32,308 nucleotides of DNA from Paenibacillus silagei (lineage in GTDB: Bacteria; Bacillota; Bacilli; Paenibacillales; Paenibacillaceae). Within the stretch, counting starts at the first letter, position 1, and every line of letters begins with the position of its first letter. Of the stretch, positions 8,424 through 16,297 are shown piece by piece. The notes below the pieces were generated by a model. That model worked only from the letters and a program-made list of their open reading frames with translations. It did no database searches and had not been told where the DNA came from. The DNA lies in NCBI RefSeq assembly GCF_017874735.1, contig NZ_JAGGLV010000043.1, forward strand, positions 1 through 32,308. Direction: 5' to 3'. The translations under genes and the position numbers were made by a program.

Positions 8424-9671
8424 CTATGGCCTAGTTACAATAGTCTCACGTTCTGAAGCTGTTATTCGGGTACTGATGGTCGCACGGCTGACTATGCCGA
8501 AGAATGGACTCTGTCTAGGCTGTACTATATCTTCCGGATAGAGCTTGCCGCTGTCCTGTCTGGTCATATAACGGACACCTTCCCCACAACGAAGGGTAAC
8601 CAGATGATATTGGTGAAACAAGGAGAGCTTAAGCCCGTTGAATCTCCGTCGTTCATCCGCAGTCATAACATCTCCTTCCTGCAGCCAGAGGATATAAGGC
8701 TCTGATGCCATATGTGTGATTAATTCCCGGCACATCCGCACGTTCATTTCACCCTTCAAGGTATAGACCTGCTGTGTATATCGGGCTGCCGTCTGCACAA
8801 CGCGTTCATTGCCTGACGGATCCACGACGATCATTTGCTCCGTCACCTCTGCAAATGAAGCCAGCGTCTCCTCCAGCATTGCCTCATTGCCTGAAGCAAT
8901 AATCCCCGCGCACACGCGTACAGGAGAGGTATAGATCAAGCTATGGATGTTCGCTCCCCACTTCTGAAAAGCTTTTTCCTTGTTTTGCGCAAGAAGTGTA
9001 GTCAAATCGAAAGAAGGAGTCTGCCCCATACTGGCATGACCGATGTGATGAATGAATGAATCCCGGGCAATCAGCAGCTTGTATCCATGCTGAATTGCCC
9101 GCAGGCACAGATCGTCATCCTCGTAATTGCCGAGGCCATAACGTTCATCGAACCAGCCAATCTCCTCCAGAACTGTGCGTTTGACCAGCAGGCAAAAGCC
9201 AATCAGGCGGCGCACTTCCTGCACCTGACCGCGTTTCTCGTTACAGTATTCTGCCGCGAATGCCTCCATCTCTCTAAGCTCGCTGTAGGTTACCGGAATA
9301 CGCTGATGTCCGCTGATGTAATTCGTTACCGGCCCAGACATGCCGACTGCACTATCACTCTCCAGTGCATTAAGCATAGGTGCCAGCCATCCGGGAGGAA
9401 CTACAGTATCATTGTTGAGGAACAGAATGGCTTCGCCTTCGGACACTTCTCCCCCCTGATTACAGCCCTTGGCAAACCCCAGATTCTCTTTATTCTCAAT
9501 CAGCTTCAGTTCAGGATAGTGCATCTTCAGGAAATCTACAGTCTCGTCAGTGGAGCCATTGTCTACAATGATGATCTCATGCTCTTCCGGGGTGTTGCGT
9601 CTAATGCTCTCCAGACATTGGATCGTTAAGGGCAGCTGATTAAGGGTGAGAATAATGATGCTCGTTTTCAC
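8424..9671 (-). CDS. GT2 glycosyltransferase, rhamnosyltransferase-like, with a second degenerate domain
   Basis: The protein has 415 residues. Residues 1-250 are a GT2 domain of the WsaF/rhamnosyltransferase-like type: SIIILTLNQLPLT, VDNGSTDETVDF, ENKENLGFAKGCNQG, the metal site LNNDT, and the late catalytic region GWFDERYGLGNYEDDDLCLR. Residues about 265-370 look like a second, shorter GT-A fold (VCAGIIASGNE, MIVVDPSGNE, PYILWLQEGD) with no DxD, so it may be a binding or dimer module. The start is a GTG whose GTGA overlaps the TGA of the upstream gene (9668-9670), with AAGGAG eight bases before it. This four-base overlap implies translational coupling with the GT2/TPR gene. Confidence 0.82.
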   Translation of the reverse strand: MKTSIIILTLNQLPLTIQCLESIRRNTPEEHEIIIVDNGSTDETVDFLKMHYPELKLIENKENLGFAKGCNQGGEVSEGEAILFLNNDTVVPPGWLAPMLNALESDSAVGMSGPVTNYISGHQRIPVTYSELREMEAFAAEYCNEKRGQVQEVRRLIGFCLLVKRTVLEEIGWFDERYGLGNYEDDDLCLRAIQHGYKLLIARDSFIHHIGHASMGQTPSFDLTTLLAQNKEKAFQKWGANIHSLIYTSPVRVCAGIIASGNEAMLEETLASFAEVTEQMIVVDPSGNERVVQTAARYTQQVYTLKGEMNVRMCRELITHMASEPYILWLQEGDVMTADERRRFNGLKLSLFHQYHLVTLRCGEGVRYMTRQDSGKLYPEDIVQPRQSPFFGIVSRATISTRITASERETIVTRP

Positions 9672-10792
9672 TGGACCAACTCCTTTTGTGCTTGTAGTAC
9701 AAAGTTATTAATCTCTATATGCTTGTCGCCCAGCAGGTTAGTATAATAATTCCGGTTGTATATCGCACTTGGATTTGCCGGATACTGCGCGAAGGATACT
9801 TCATTGCAGTAGTCAGCCAATTTGTGATCCCCGAGCTTATCGTAGCAGACACAGAGCTGGAGATTCGGCAGCCAGGTACCAGCGGAATACTCCTCTGTTC
9901 CCGGCTCCCCTTTATTAGGCAATGATGTTGCTTGGTTGAACCAGTACACCGCCTGCTCGTATTGCTGCAAATCCATGAAATAATAGCCTATCTTACAACA
10001 GACCCCTGGACGCGGGAGATCATATTCAAAAGAGCGGCACAAGGCTTGTAATTGCTTTTCCTTTTGTTCCAGTGCTCCATGGCTGTCAGCCAATCTCGTA
10101 CACGCCTGAATATTGTCCTCTATCCAGCCCAGTCCGTCCGCCAGAAATCGCTCATAGTTCTCAAGCGCATCACGATAGTAGCCATGATCGTACAGCTCAT
10201 TGGCATAATATAGACGGTCTCTTGCAGTAAAGGGCGTATTATCAGCTATCATTTTGCGGTAAATATCAAGGTTACGCTCTGTATACTCCTTGTCTTTCTT
10301 GTGCGTAACACAGACATCGCTCTCAAGCACAGGCAGTGTGACTTCCATGAATTCATGTACGGCGCCTTTCCATTGAAACCCGCAGTCACGTCTGAATAGA
10401 CGATTGCGCCTGAAGCTGTACATAGCCTTCCCGTTCTCATCCGTTGAAAGGACATACGTCATGGATACAGCATGATAACCAGAAGCCATAGATGCCTTTA
10501 GGGCCTTGAAGCGCTCCCTGTCAATCTCCTCAATGACATCATCCGCATCAAGCCACATCATATACTCGCAAGCCGCATGGCTGAATGAGTAATTGCGTGC
10601 AGCTGCGAAATCCTGTATCCACTCGAAATCGTAGAGCCTGGCGCCATAGCCAGCCGCAATTTCTTTAGTGCGATCCGTGGAGCCTGTGTCTACAATGACA
10701 ATCTCATCTACAAGATCCGCAACTGATGACAGGCATCGCCCCAAGCTATTCTCTTCATTGCGTACAATCATACACAAGCTGATGGTCGGCAA
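9668..10792 (-). CDS. GT2 glycosyltransferase with TPR-like C-terminal region
   Basis: The likely start is TTG 10792, giving 374 residues beginning MPTISLCMIVRNEENSLG. It follows GGGAGGAG at ideal spacing and gives the same N-terminus as the paralogue at 17425-18522. The frame stays open to an ATG at 10975, but that extension has no GT homology and would overlap the ribosome binding site of the divergent gene. Motifs are VDTGSTDRTKEI, WLDADDVIEEID (metal site), and RRDCGFQWKGAVHEF, followed by helical repeats (ALENYERFLADG; QYEQAVYWFNQATSLP) and a conserved tail NLQLCVCYDKLGD. It appears to be the first gene of the minus-strand glycosylation/collagen train. The acceptor is unknown; a collagen stalk is likely from context. 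Confidence 0.85.
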   Translation of the reverse strand: MPTISLCMIVRNEENSLGRCLSSVADLVDEIVIVDTGSTDRTKEIAAGYGARLYDFEWIQDFAAARNYSFSHAACEYMMWLDADDVIEEIDRERFKALKASMASGYHAVSMTYVLSTDENGKAMYSFRRNRLFRRDCGFQWKGAVHEFMEVTLPVLESDVCVTHKKDKEYTERNLDIYRKMIADNTPFTARDRLYYANELYDHGYYRDALENYERFLADGLGWIEDNIQACTRLADSHGALEQKEKQLQALCRSFEYDLPRPGVCCKIGYYFMDLQQYEQAVYWFNQATSLPNKGEPGTEEYSAGTWLPNLQLCVCYDKLGDHKLADYCNEVSFAQYPANPSAIYNRNYYTNLLGDKHIEINNFVLQAQKELVQ

Positions 10793-10969
10793 GTCTTCTC
10801 CTCCCTCTTGCAGATTCTGAATATCCGGACTTCCCGGATTTCTCGTATATATATATGCCGGACCTGCCGGATCATTCGGCATGATTTGCCCGCATGAATT
10901 CCATTCCGGTTCATAAGCTAGTACAGATACCCCTGCAATGATCTTGTCAATAGATTGAAGGAGGAGCAT
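10793..10969. promoter_or_regulatory. Divergent promoter region between the two glycosylation gene trains
   Basis: If the TTG start at 10792 is right, these 177 bases separate two divergent starts and should hold both promoters. A TA-rich block (TATATATATA, about 10846-10855) is flanked by two near-identical 15-base direct repeats, CCGGACTTCCCGGAT (10825-10839) and CCGGACCTGCCGGAT (10858-10872), 33 bases apart, which is about three helical turns. These could be operator sites. The minus strand is also open here, so part could be coding if the longer start is used. Confidence 0.4.
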
Positions 10970-12160
10970 ATGCATACTATCCCCCCATCGCTCTACTATC
11001 GTTTCTACCGTTACGGCACAGGCTGCAAAATAGCCTCGGATGGTGTGCTAACGTTGCCAGAGCAAACAGCAATCGGAACCGGTGTGCTGGTGCGGGAGTG
11101 CTACCGGTGGGATATTCCCTCTCCCGCCAGAGACGGCTCCCCCCGTATCGTGATCGGAGACCGCTGTGATTGCAGCCGGTTCCTGACGATCACCGCAACA
11201 GGGAAGGTGGAGCTGAAGGCGGATGTGATCACAGGCCCGCATGTGTATATCTCTGACGCCAGGCAACCTTGGGAGACTGAAGATAGCGTCTCCACGATAA
11301 CCATCGGTGAAGGCTCCTGGATTGGGGCCCATTCCTCAATTCTGGGGCATGTAAAGATTGGCAGAGGCTGTGTGATTGGTGCAGGCAGCGTGGTTCTGCG
11401 GGATGTCCCAGATTATTGTGTTGTTGCCGGTAATCCGGCCGAATTCCGCCGGATCTATGAGCCGTCCAGCGGAGAGTGGATCAGAATACACAGTGAGGAG
11501 GAAGCCCGGGAGACGCTGGAACGAAGAAGCAAAGAACCGCTATTGTCCATATGCATAACGGTACGCAATCAGGCCGAAGAGCTAAGGCACTGCCTGGAAT
11601 CGATCTATGCACAGACCGGTGATAGCGGATTAATCGAGGTCTGCGTTCTGGATGATGCCTCGGCAGATGAGTCCGGAGAGGTGGCACACCATTACGCAAT
11701 GCTGTACCGCAGCTTCCGTTACCTCCGTAATCCAGATAGTGTAGCAGGGGATTTCCTTCCTATTCAGGCCGCAGCGATGGCAGGAGGTAAGTTCATCATG
11801 CTGCACGATTCTGGAGCCTCCTTCCTTCCAAATGCTCTTGCACCCTTACTGAATGTGCTGGATTCTTATTCTGACTGCGGTATCCTACTGATTCATCCCA
11901 TGCACACCCGCCGTCCTCCGCAGCCGGAACGGCTGGAGGGGCTGTCCGAATACGTCAAGCACTCGGCTTCAAGTCCATTCTCTCCCCCGTCGGTTGTTCT
12001 GAATAGGCGGGACTGGGAGCGCAGTGCAGATTCTGAGTATCCCGGAGCTTCCATTAATCCCTGGATGTCACGGCAATATGCACTATTGCAGTCAAATCCG
12101 CTGTTCTGTCTATGCCGCTATACTATGACCGGGGCCGCTGGACACACTGGATCTGCCTGA
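10970..12160 (+). CDS. Hexapeptide-repeat acyltransferase fused to a GT2 domain, apparently degenerate
   Basis: The protein has 396 residues from ATG 10970, preceded by AAGGAGGAG; a TTG at 10955 would contain that site. Residues about 55-165 form a left-handed beta-helix acyltransferase (IGDRCDCSRFLTI, IGEGSWIGAHSSILG, VIGAGSVVLRDVPDYC). Residues 191-396 are a GT2 domain (LLSICITVRNQAEE, VCVLDDASADESGE). Three features suggest loss of activity. The acyltransferase has ISDARQ at 94-99, where the downstream paralogue has ISDHN with its catalytic-type His. The GT2 has LHDSGAS (278-284) where the paralogue has LHGDDDY. The GT2 domain is also about 90 residues shorter. After the stop, a different frame around 12140-12200 encodes LPDNYCFLQKKL, similar to the paralogue's TPDYCVYRRKLL, hinting at frameshift decay of the C-terminus. 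Confidence 0.75.
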   Translation: MHTIPPSLYYRFYRYGTGCKIASDGVLTLPEQTAIGTGVLVRECYRWDIPSPARDGSPRIVIGDRCDCSRFLTITATGKVELKADVITGPHVYISDARQPWETEDSVSTITIGEGSWIGAHSSILGHVKIGRGCVIGAGSVVLRDVPDYCVVAGNPAEFRRIYEPSSGEWIRIHSEEEARETLERRSKEPLLSICITVRNQAEELRHCLESIYAQTGDSGLIEVCVLDDASADESGEVAHHYAMLYRSFRYLRNPDSVAGDFLPIQAAAMAGGKFIMLHDSGASFLPNALAPLLNVLDSYSDCGILLIHPMHTRRPPQPERLEGLSEYVKHSASSPFSPPSVVLNRRDWERSADSEYPGASINPWMSRQYALLQSNPLFCLCRYTMTGAAGHTGSA

Positions 12161-12241
12161 TAATTACTGCTTCCTCCAAAAAAAATTGATGTTTGGGCAT
12201 TGCCTGAATATACATAGACTATGCCCAGGCAGACGGCGATA

Positions 12242-12290
12242 CCGAAAACTTCGGGTCCATAAAGTCCGGTAAAGATGGAGAATACCGGAC
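12242..12290 (+). other. Two short hairpins in the intergenic leader
   Basis: CCGAA/TTCGG (12242-12254) and GTCCGGTA/TACCGGAC (12264-12271 with 12283-12290, 11-base loop) lie between the degenerate fusion gene and the ATG at 12321. No T-run follows either, so they look more like leader or attenuator structures than terminators. Confidence 0.35.
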
Positions 12291-12320
12291 CTTGAGGGTA
12301 AAGGAGAGGATTTCAGCGAT

Positions 12321-14489
12321 ATGGATGAGCGTAAAGTTTGTTTTATCATGTGTGTGAATGATGAGGAGCTGGCGGAGCAGAGTCAGCAGAATTTACGGCA
12401 GCTAATCAAACCGGAGGGATTTAACGTAGACCTCCAAATCGTGAGGAATGCCTCCGGCTTGGCTGCGGGTTACGATGAAGCTATGCGCCGGTCGGATGCC
12501 AAGTACAAGGTATATCTGCATCAGGACGTTCATATCCTTCATCCGGAATTTATTGCGGACATCGTCCGCCTGTTCTCTGAGCACCCTTCACTGGGTATGC
12601 TTGGAGTAGCCGGGGCCAAGACGCTGCCCTCTTCCGGTATCTGGTGGGATTCCACTCAGAAGTACGGCAGAGTAATAGACAGCCATACAGGAAGGCTTCA
12701 GCCCCTGGAATTCATTCAGCCGGCGGGCGCATACGAATCCGTAGAAGCGCTCGACGGTCTGCTGATGGTTACACAGTATGACCTGCCCTGGCGTAAGGAC
12801 TTATTCACCGGATGGCACTTCTATGATGCATCACACAGCCAGGAATTCATTAACAACGGTTATGAAGTGGGGGTCCCCAAACAGCGGCTGCCCTGGTGTC
12901 TGCATGACTGCGGCTTCGTAACTACCTCCAACGGCTATGAAGAAGCCCGGCAGGTCTACCTCGACCAATATGGCTATGGCAAAAGCCACGGCCAGCACCG
13001 GTTCCACCGGCTTGGCAGTGACTGCAACATCCATCCCACCTGCGATCTGTTTGGCATGGAGGGTGTTGCACTGGGCAATGGCGTTAAGCTCCAGGCAGAT
13101 TGCTGGATTATGCTTCCTTACAATAATCTTGCCAGCGAGCCGCGCATTCAGATTGGCTCCGGAAGCGATATCGGGCGCCGGAGCAGTCTGTCGGCAGTCA
13201 ACCGTATTGTGATCGGTACACAAGTAGCCATTTCAACTAATGTGCACATATCGGATCACAATCTTGCCTATGAGAACATCCATCTGCCCATCATGAAGCA
13301 AGGAGTGGACTCCTGGAGTCACATCGTGACGATCGGCTCCGGGAGTTGGATCGGCGCCAACACTGTCATTTCAGGGCAAGTGTCCATCGGCAAGGGATGC
13401 GTCATACATGCTGGATCTGTCGTTGTATCCGGCACGGTAATTCCCGACTATTGTGTAGCAGGCGGTGTTCCCGCCAGAGTGATCAAGCAATATGATTCCA
13501 ATACCAGGAGATGGTTAACAGGCGACAGCTCATCAGTTGAAGAAGAAGCTTTGAATTCAACAGACGAAGCTCAGACTACAGAGGGCGGTACCAAGCCCCT
13601 GCTGCTCAGCATCTGCATTCCGACTTATAACCGCGAAGCAGAACTGGATCATTGCCTGAATAGTATCTATAGCCAGAACGCCAGACTGGAAGACTTTGAG
13701 GTGATCGTTTCCAACAACGCATCTACAGACCATACTGAAGACATTGTTCGTAGGTATCAGTCACGCTTTTCTAATCTGCGCTACTTCTGCAATGAGTTCA
13801 ATGAAGGCGCAGACTCCAACTTTTTGAAATGTGCAAGGTATGCCCGCGGTGAATTCATTAAGCTTCACGGCGACGATGACTACTGGCTGCCTGGCTCTCT
13901 ACAAGAGATCTGCCACCTTATCGAACATAACAAGGACTGCAGCTTACTCTTCCTTGATATCCTTAGAAATACCGGACAGGTTGACCGGGCTGCGGGTATA
14001 AGTAATTATGTGCAGCATGCCTCCATCTACATTACATTTATTTCGGGAATTATTATGCGCAGGAAGGAATTCGAGCAGATTCCTACACCGGAACTATTCA
14101 TCAACTCCAATCTTATCCAGGTCTATATGGAACTCTCTATTCTAAGGATTACACCGGATTATTGTGTCTACCGCCGTAAGCTGTTGACAAGCAGCGACAA
14201 GATTACAGGCGGATACAGCTTCGCCAAGACATTCATTAAATCTTATTTCAATGTTCTAAGTTACTTCCTGGACAAGGGATTGAGTGAAGCCGTAATGGCT
14301 GCTGAGAAGAAACATATCGCCTACACCTTTTTGCTATGGTGGTACAACTATATGCTGGAGAATAATCTTAAGCAGCTGCAGCCCGGGGATTTTGAAGAGG
14401 TCTTAAGGGAGGCTTATCAGAACGAATTATACTTTGATGATCTCTATACACATATCAAATCCATTCAGGCCAAGCACCAGCATATCTGA
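12321..14489 (+). CDS. Three-domain fusion: GT-like / hexapeptide acyltransferase / GT2
   Basis: The protein has 722 residues. Residues 1-215 match the glycosyltransferase-like family that opens KVCFIMCVND and carries YLHQDVHI, LGVAGAKTLP, EALDGLLMVT and the DLFTGWHFYDASHSQEF motif (Glyco_tranf_2_5 type). Residues about 230-390 are a left-handed beta-helix acyltransferase with NVHISDHNLAYE (His313 as likely catalytic base), IGSGSWIGANTVISG and PDYCVAGGVPARVIK. Residues 428-722 are a GT2 domain (LLSICIPTYNREAEL, VIVSNNASTDHTED, metal site HGDDDYW at 516-522) whose layout resembles abequosyltransferase-type enzymes, with a helical tail. One polypeptide could therefore transfer two sugars and acylate one of them. 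Abequose-type specificity would fit the CDP-dideoxyhexose genes nearby, but this is inference. The start follows AAAGGAGAGG. Confidence 0.82.
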   Translation: MDERKVCFIMCVNDEELAEQSQQNLRQLIKPEGFNVDLQIVRNASGLAAGYDEAMRRSDAKYKVYLHQDVHILHPEFIADIVRLFSEHPSLGMLGVAGAKTLPSSGIWWDSTQKYGRVIDSHTGRLQPLEFIQPAGAYESVEALDGLLMVTQYDLPWRKDLFTGWHFYDASHSQEFINNGYEVGVPKQRLPWCLHDCGFVTTSNGYEEARQVYLDQYGYGKSHGQHRFHRLGSDCNIHPTCDLFGMEGVALGNGVKLQADCWIMLPYNNLASEPRIQIGSGSDIGRRSSLSAVNRIVIGTQVAISTNVHISDHNLAYENIHLPIMKQGVDSWSHIVTIGSGSWIGANTVISGQVSIGKGCVIHAGSVVVSGTVIPDYCVAGGVPARVIKQYDSNTRRWLTGDSSSVEEEALNSTDEAQTTEGGTKPLLLSICIPTYNREAELDHCLNSIYSQNARLEDFEVIVSNNASTDHTEDIVRRYQSRFSNLRYFCNEFNEGADSNFLKCARYARGEFIKLHGDDDYWLPGSLQEICHLIEHNKDCSLLFLDILRNTGQVDRAAGISNYVQHASIYITFISGIIMRRKEFEQIPTPELFINSNLIQVYMELSILRITPDYCVYRRKLLTSSDKITGGYSFAKTFIKSYFNVLSYFLDKGLSEAVMAAEKKHIAYTFLLWWYNYMLENNLKQLQPGDFEEVLREAYQNELYFDDLYTHIKSIQAKHQHI

Positions 14490-14499
14490 CAAACGCAAT

Positions 14500-14529
14500 A
14501 CCGGGCAAGCCTGAGCAGACTTGCCCGGT
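14500..14529 (+). other. Perfect 10-bp hairpin between genes
   Basis: ACCGGGCAAG (14500-14509) pairs exactly with CTTGCCCGGT (14520-14529) around a 10-base loop. It is GC-rich but followed by GTAACGAAAGG rather than T residues, so it may be an attenuator or RNA-stability element ahead of the acyltransferase gene at 14552. Confidence 0.45.
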
Positions 14530-14551
14530 GTAACGAAAGGATGATTACAAA

Positions 14552-15118
14552 ATGAACGGTATCAGCCCGGAATTTCAACAGCGCTTCAGTACGTTTGGAC
14601 CCGGCAGTCTGATCATGCTTAAGACCGATATCAACTGTCCGGAGAAAGTCGCTATCGGCCGCAATGTGCTTATACAAGAAAATAGCTGGTTTACAGTAAT
14701 TCATCCCGGTCAAGGAGCACCGCCTGCCATTGCGATCGGAGACGGCTGCAGCTGCAGCCGCAATCTGATCATTACCGCTGCGAACAGCGTCATTCTGGAG
14801 GAGAATGTCATCGTCGGACCAGATGTATATATTGCCGACACTGACCACCAGTACCGCCAGATTGGCATCCCCATTCGCGACCAATGGATTACCTCCGCCA
14901 GCCAGCAGGTGAGGATCGGTGCGGGCAGCGAGCTTGGCGCCCACTGTGTCATTGTGGGTAATGTAACCATTGGCATGGGCTGCCGGGTCACACCTAACAG
15001 TGTGGTGACCCGGGATTTGCCGGACTTCTGCATCGCAGCGGGCAATCCTGCCAGAGTGGTAAATGCTTATGATTCCGAAGCAGGAGTATGGCAACTGCCC
15101 GGCGAGGGCAGAGCTTGA
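14552..15118 (+). CDS. Free-standing hexapeptide-repeat acyltransferase
   Basis: The protein has 188 residues. A left-handed beta-helix runs from about residue 35 to 175: EKVAIGRNVLIQENSW, IGDGCSCSRNLIIT, VIVGPDVYIADTDHQYRQIG (with a His at the expected catalytic loop), IGAGSELGAHCVIVGNVTIG, and the closing PDFCIAAGNPARVV typical of WbbJ/maltose-acetyltransferase-like enzymes. It resembles the acyltransferase domains inside the two upstream fusions, so the locus has three related copies. It probably O- or N-acetylates a sugar of the spore glycan; the acyl group and target cannot be read from sequence. It is 62 bases downstream of the three-domain fusion and convergent with the gene at 15149-15820. 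Confidence 0.82.
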   Translation: MNGISPEFQQRFSTFGPGSLIMLKTDINCPEKVAIGRNVLIQENSWFTVIHPGQGAPPAIAIGDGCSCSRNLIITAANSVILEENVIVGPDVYIADTDHQYRQIGIPIRDQWITSASQQVRIGAGSELGAHCVIVGNVTIGMGCRVTPNSVVTRDLPDFCIAAGNPARVVNAYDSEAGVWQLPGEGRA

Positions 15119-15148
15119 AGGCGGTTGCTCCTCACACAATAGTTCATC

Positions 15149-15820
15149 TTACAGGGAGCGCTGCAGGTTGGACGAGGTTCTAATCCCACCATAGTCAACG
15201 GACTGCTGTGTACTTGTAGTTTGCGTACTCCTAGGCTGCTGCCGCTCCACCGCCTTCTTGGGCTGCTGCCGCTCCGCCGCCTTCTTCGGCGGCTTCCACT
15301 CCACTGCCTTCTTCGGCTGCTGCCACTCTACTGCCTTCTTCGGCTGCTGCCGCTCCACTGCTTTCTTCGGCTGCTGCGGCTGAATAGCAGGCTTCAGCTG
15401 TTGCCTCTGCTGCCGCTTGCGTTCACTGGCTGCGCGTACTCCTACTGTCTGCCCACGCTTCTTATGGGACGTCCGTTTGCGCGTGGCCTGCGCCGAGCGC
15501 CGCTGGATGAACCGGACGGACTTACCCGTATTATAGAGATACTTGCCCCCGGATACGTATGCATCCGCAGGACGAATGGTCTGCTTGATAACGGTGGAAG
15601 CCTGCTCCCTATACTCTGGTTCTTGCCTCTCAGTCTCCTGGCCTCTAGACTGAGCTCGTTCAAGCAGCCGTTCTGTCTCGCGCATGAACAGCGCCAGCTC
15701 GTCGTCCGCATTGACCGAGAGCCGCAGACAAGCCTGCTTCAGCTGCTCCATCTGTCCCATTGTTTTATGAATCGCCTGCACCAATAGCTCATCCTCCGAT
15801 TTCCGGGCTTCAGCCTTCAT
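15149..15820 (-). CDS. Basic protein with tandem QQPKKAVE octapeptide repeats
   Basis: This 223-residue protein is not recognised. Residues 1-70 are charged and helical (DELLVQAIHKTMGQMEQL, MRETERLLERAQSRGQE), possibly coiled coil. Residues about 75-135 are very basic (RRSAQATRKRTSHKKRGQ). Residues about 145-200 are six or so copies of an eight-residue unit, QQPKKAVE with W/R/K variation, giving a histone-H1-like character. The C-terminus is Thr/Ser/Gln-rich. The start codon sits in the end of the upstream gene (11-base overlap, GGTATGAAGGCTGA), so the two are translationally coupled. A role in spore coat or exosporium assembly is plausible from the neighbours only; DNA or polyanion binding is also possible from the charge. 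Confidence 0.7.
   Translation of the reverse strand: MKAEARKSEDELLVQAIHKTMGQMEQLKQACLRLSVNADDELALFMRETERLLERAQSRGQETERQEPEYREQASTVIKQTIRPADAYVSGGKYLYNTGKSVRFIQRRSAQATRKRTSHKKRGQTVGVRAASERKRQQRQQLKPAIQPQQPKKAVERQQPKKAVEWQQPKKAVEWKPPKKAAERQQPKKAVERQQPRSTQTTSTQQSVDYGGIRTSSNLQRSL
15238..15381 (-). repeat. 24-base tandem repeats encoding the octapeptide
   Basis: About six imperfect 24-base units of the form CTGCCTTCTTCGGCTGCTGC (plus strand, with four more bases) encode the QQPKKAVE units of the basic protein. Copies differ at several positions, so this is an older array than the collagen duplication. Confidence 0.7.
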
Positions 15821-16088
15821 ACCCGTTCACCTCTCGCACCAGCCGTCTGCTGGTTTCCAGCGTCCGGCAGATCATGGCCTGATGCTGGGCCAGGGCCGTG
15901 ATGATTCTGGCCACCGCCTCCTGCAGGGCGTCAAGCCCCCCCATCTCTAATTCTTCTTCCCAGCTGTATTCATCATCATACATATATTCCAGCTTGCGGA
16001 TTTCAACTGCGATCAGAGCCGAGACCGCTTCTTCCTCCAGCGCCGCAGCCAGAATAATCGCTTTGATCAACCGTTCCCGCTGTAGCAT
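15810..16088 (-). CDS. Small acidic helical protein, function unknown
   Basis: This 92-residue protein is not recognised. It is predicted almost wholly helical: an Ala/Leu/Ile-rich first half (LIKAIILAAALEEEAVSALI), an acidic middle (YMYDDEYSWEEELEM), then ALQEAVARIITALAQHQAM. Its 3' end overlaps the start of the strongly basic repeat protein by 11 bases. An acidic/basic pair in one transcript suggests that they bind each other. It is divergent from the free-standing N-domain gene at 16298. Confidence 0.65.
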   Translation of the reverse strand: MLQRERLIKAIILAAALEEEAVSALIAVEIRKLEYMYDDEYSWEEELEMGGLDALQEAVARIITALAQHQAMICRTLETSRRLVREVNGYEG

Positions 16089-16297
16089 CGCTTCATCCCC
16101 CCCGCTGCCTGCTTTGATTTAGTTACTGTTATATATATGTGCTTTTGACTTGTCCCTATCACCATTTGTCCCAGGTATATCGGATTTGGCGGATTTCAGA
16201 GAATAACAGGAATAGGACAATCTGTGCCTGAAGTATACATAGCTATGACTAGATAATTAAGCGCAAAGCAACCTTTCACGTTTTGGAGGAGATCTGC

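Noticed and set aside
10793..10975. Longer N-terminus (435 residues) for the GT2/TPR gene
   Set aside because: No GT homology in the extra 61 residues, no ribosome binding site at the upstream ATG, overlap with the divergent gene's start signals, and the paralogue starts at the equivalent of the TTG at 10792.
14465..15139. 224-residue minus-strand frame opposite the acyltransferase gene
   Set aside because: Antisense of a clear hexapeptide-repeat gene; the product has no domain features.
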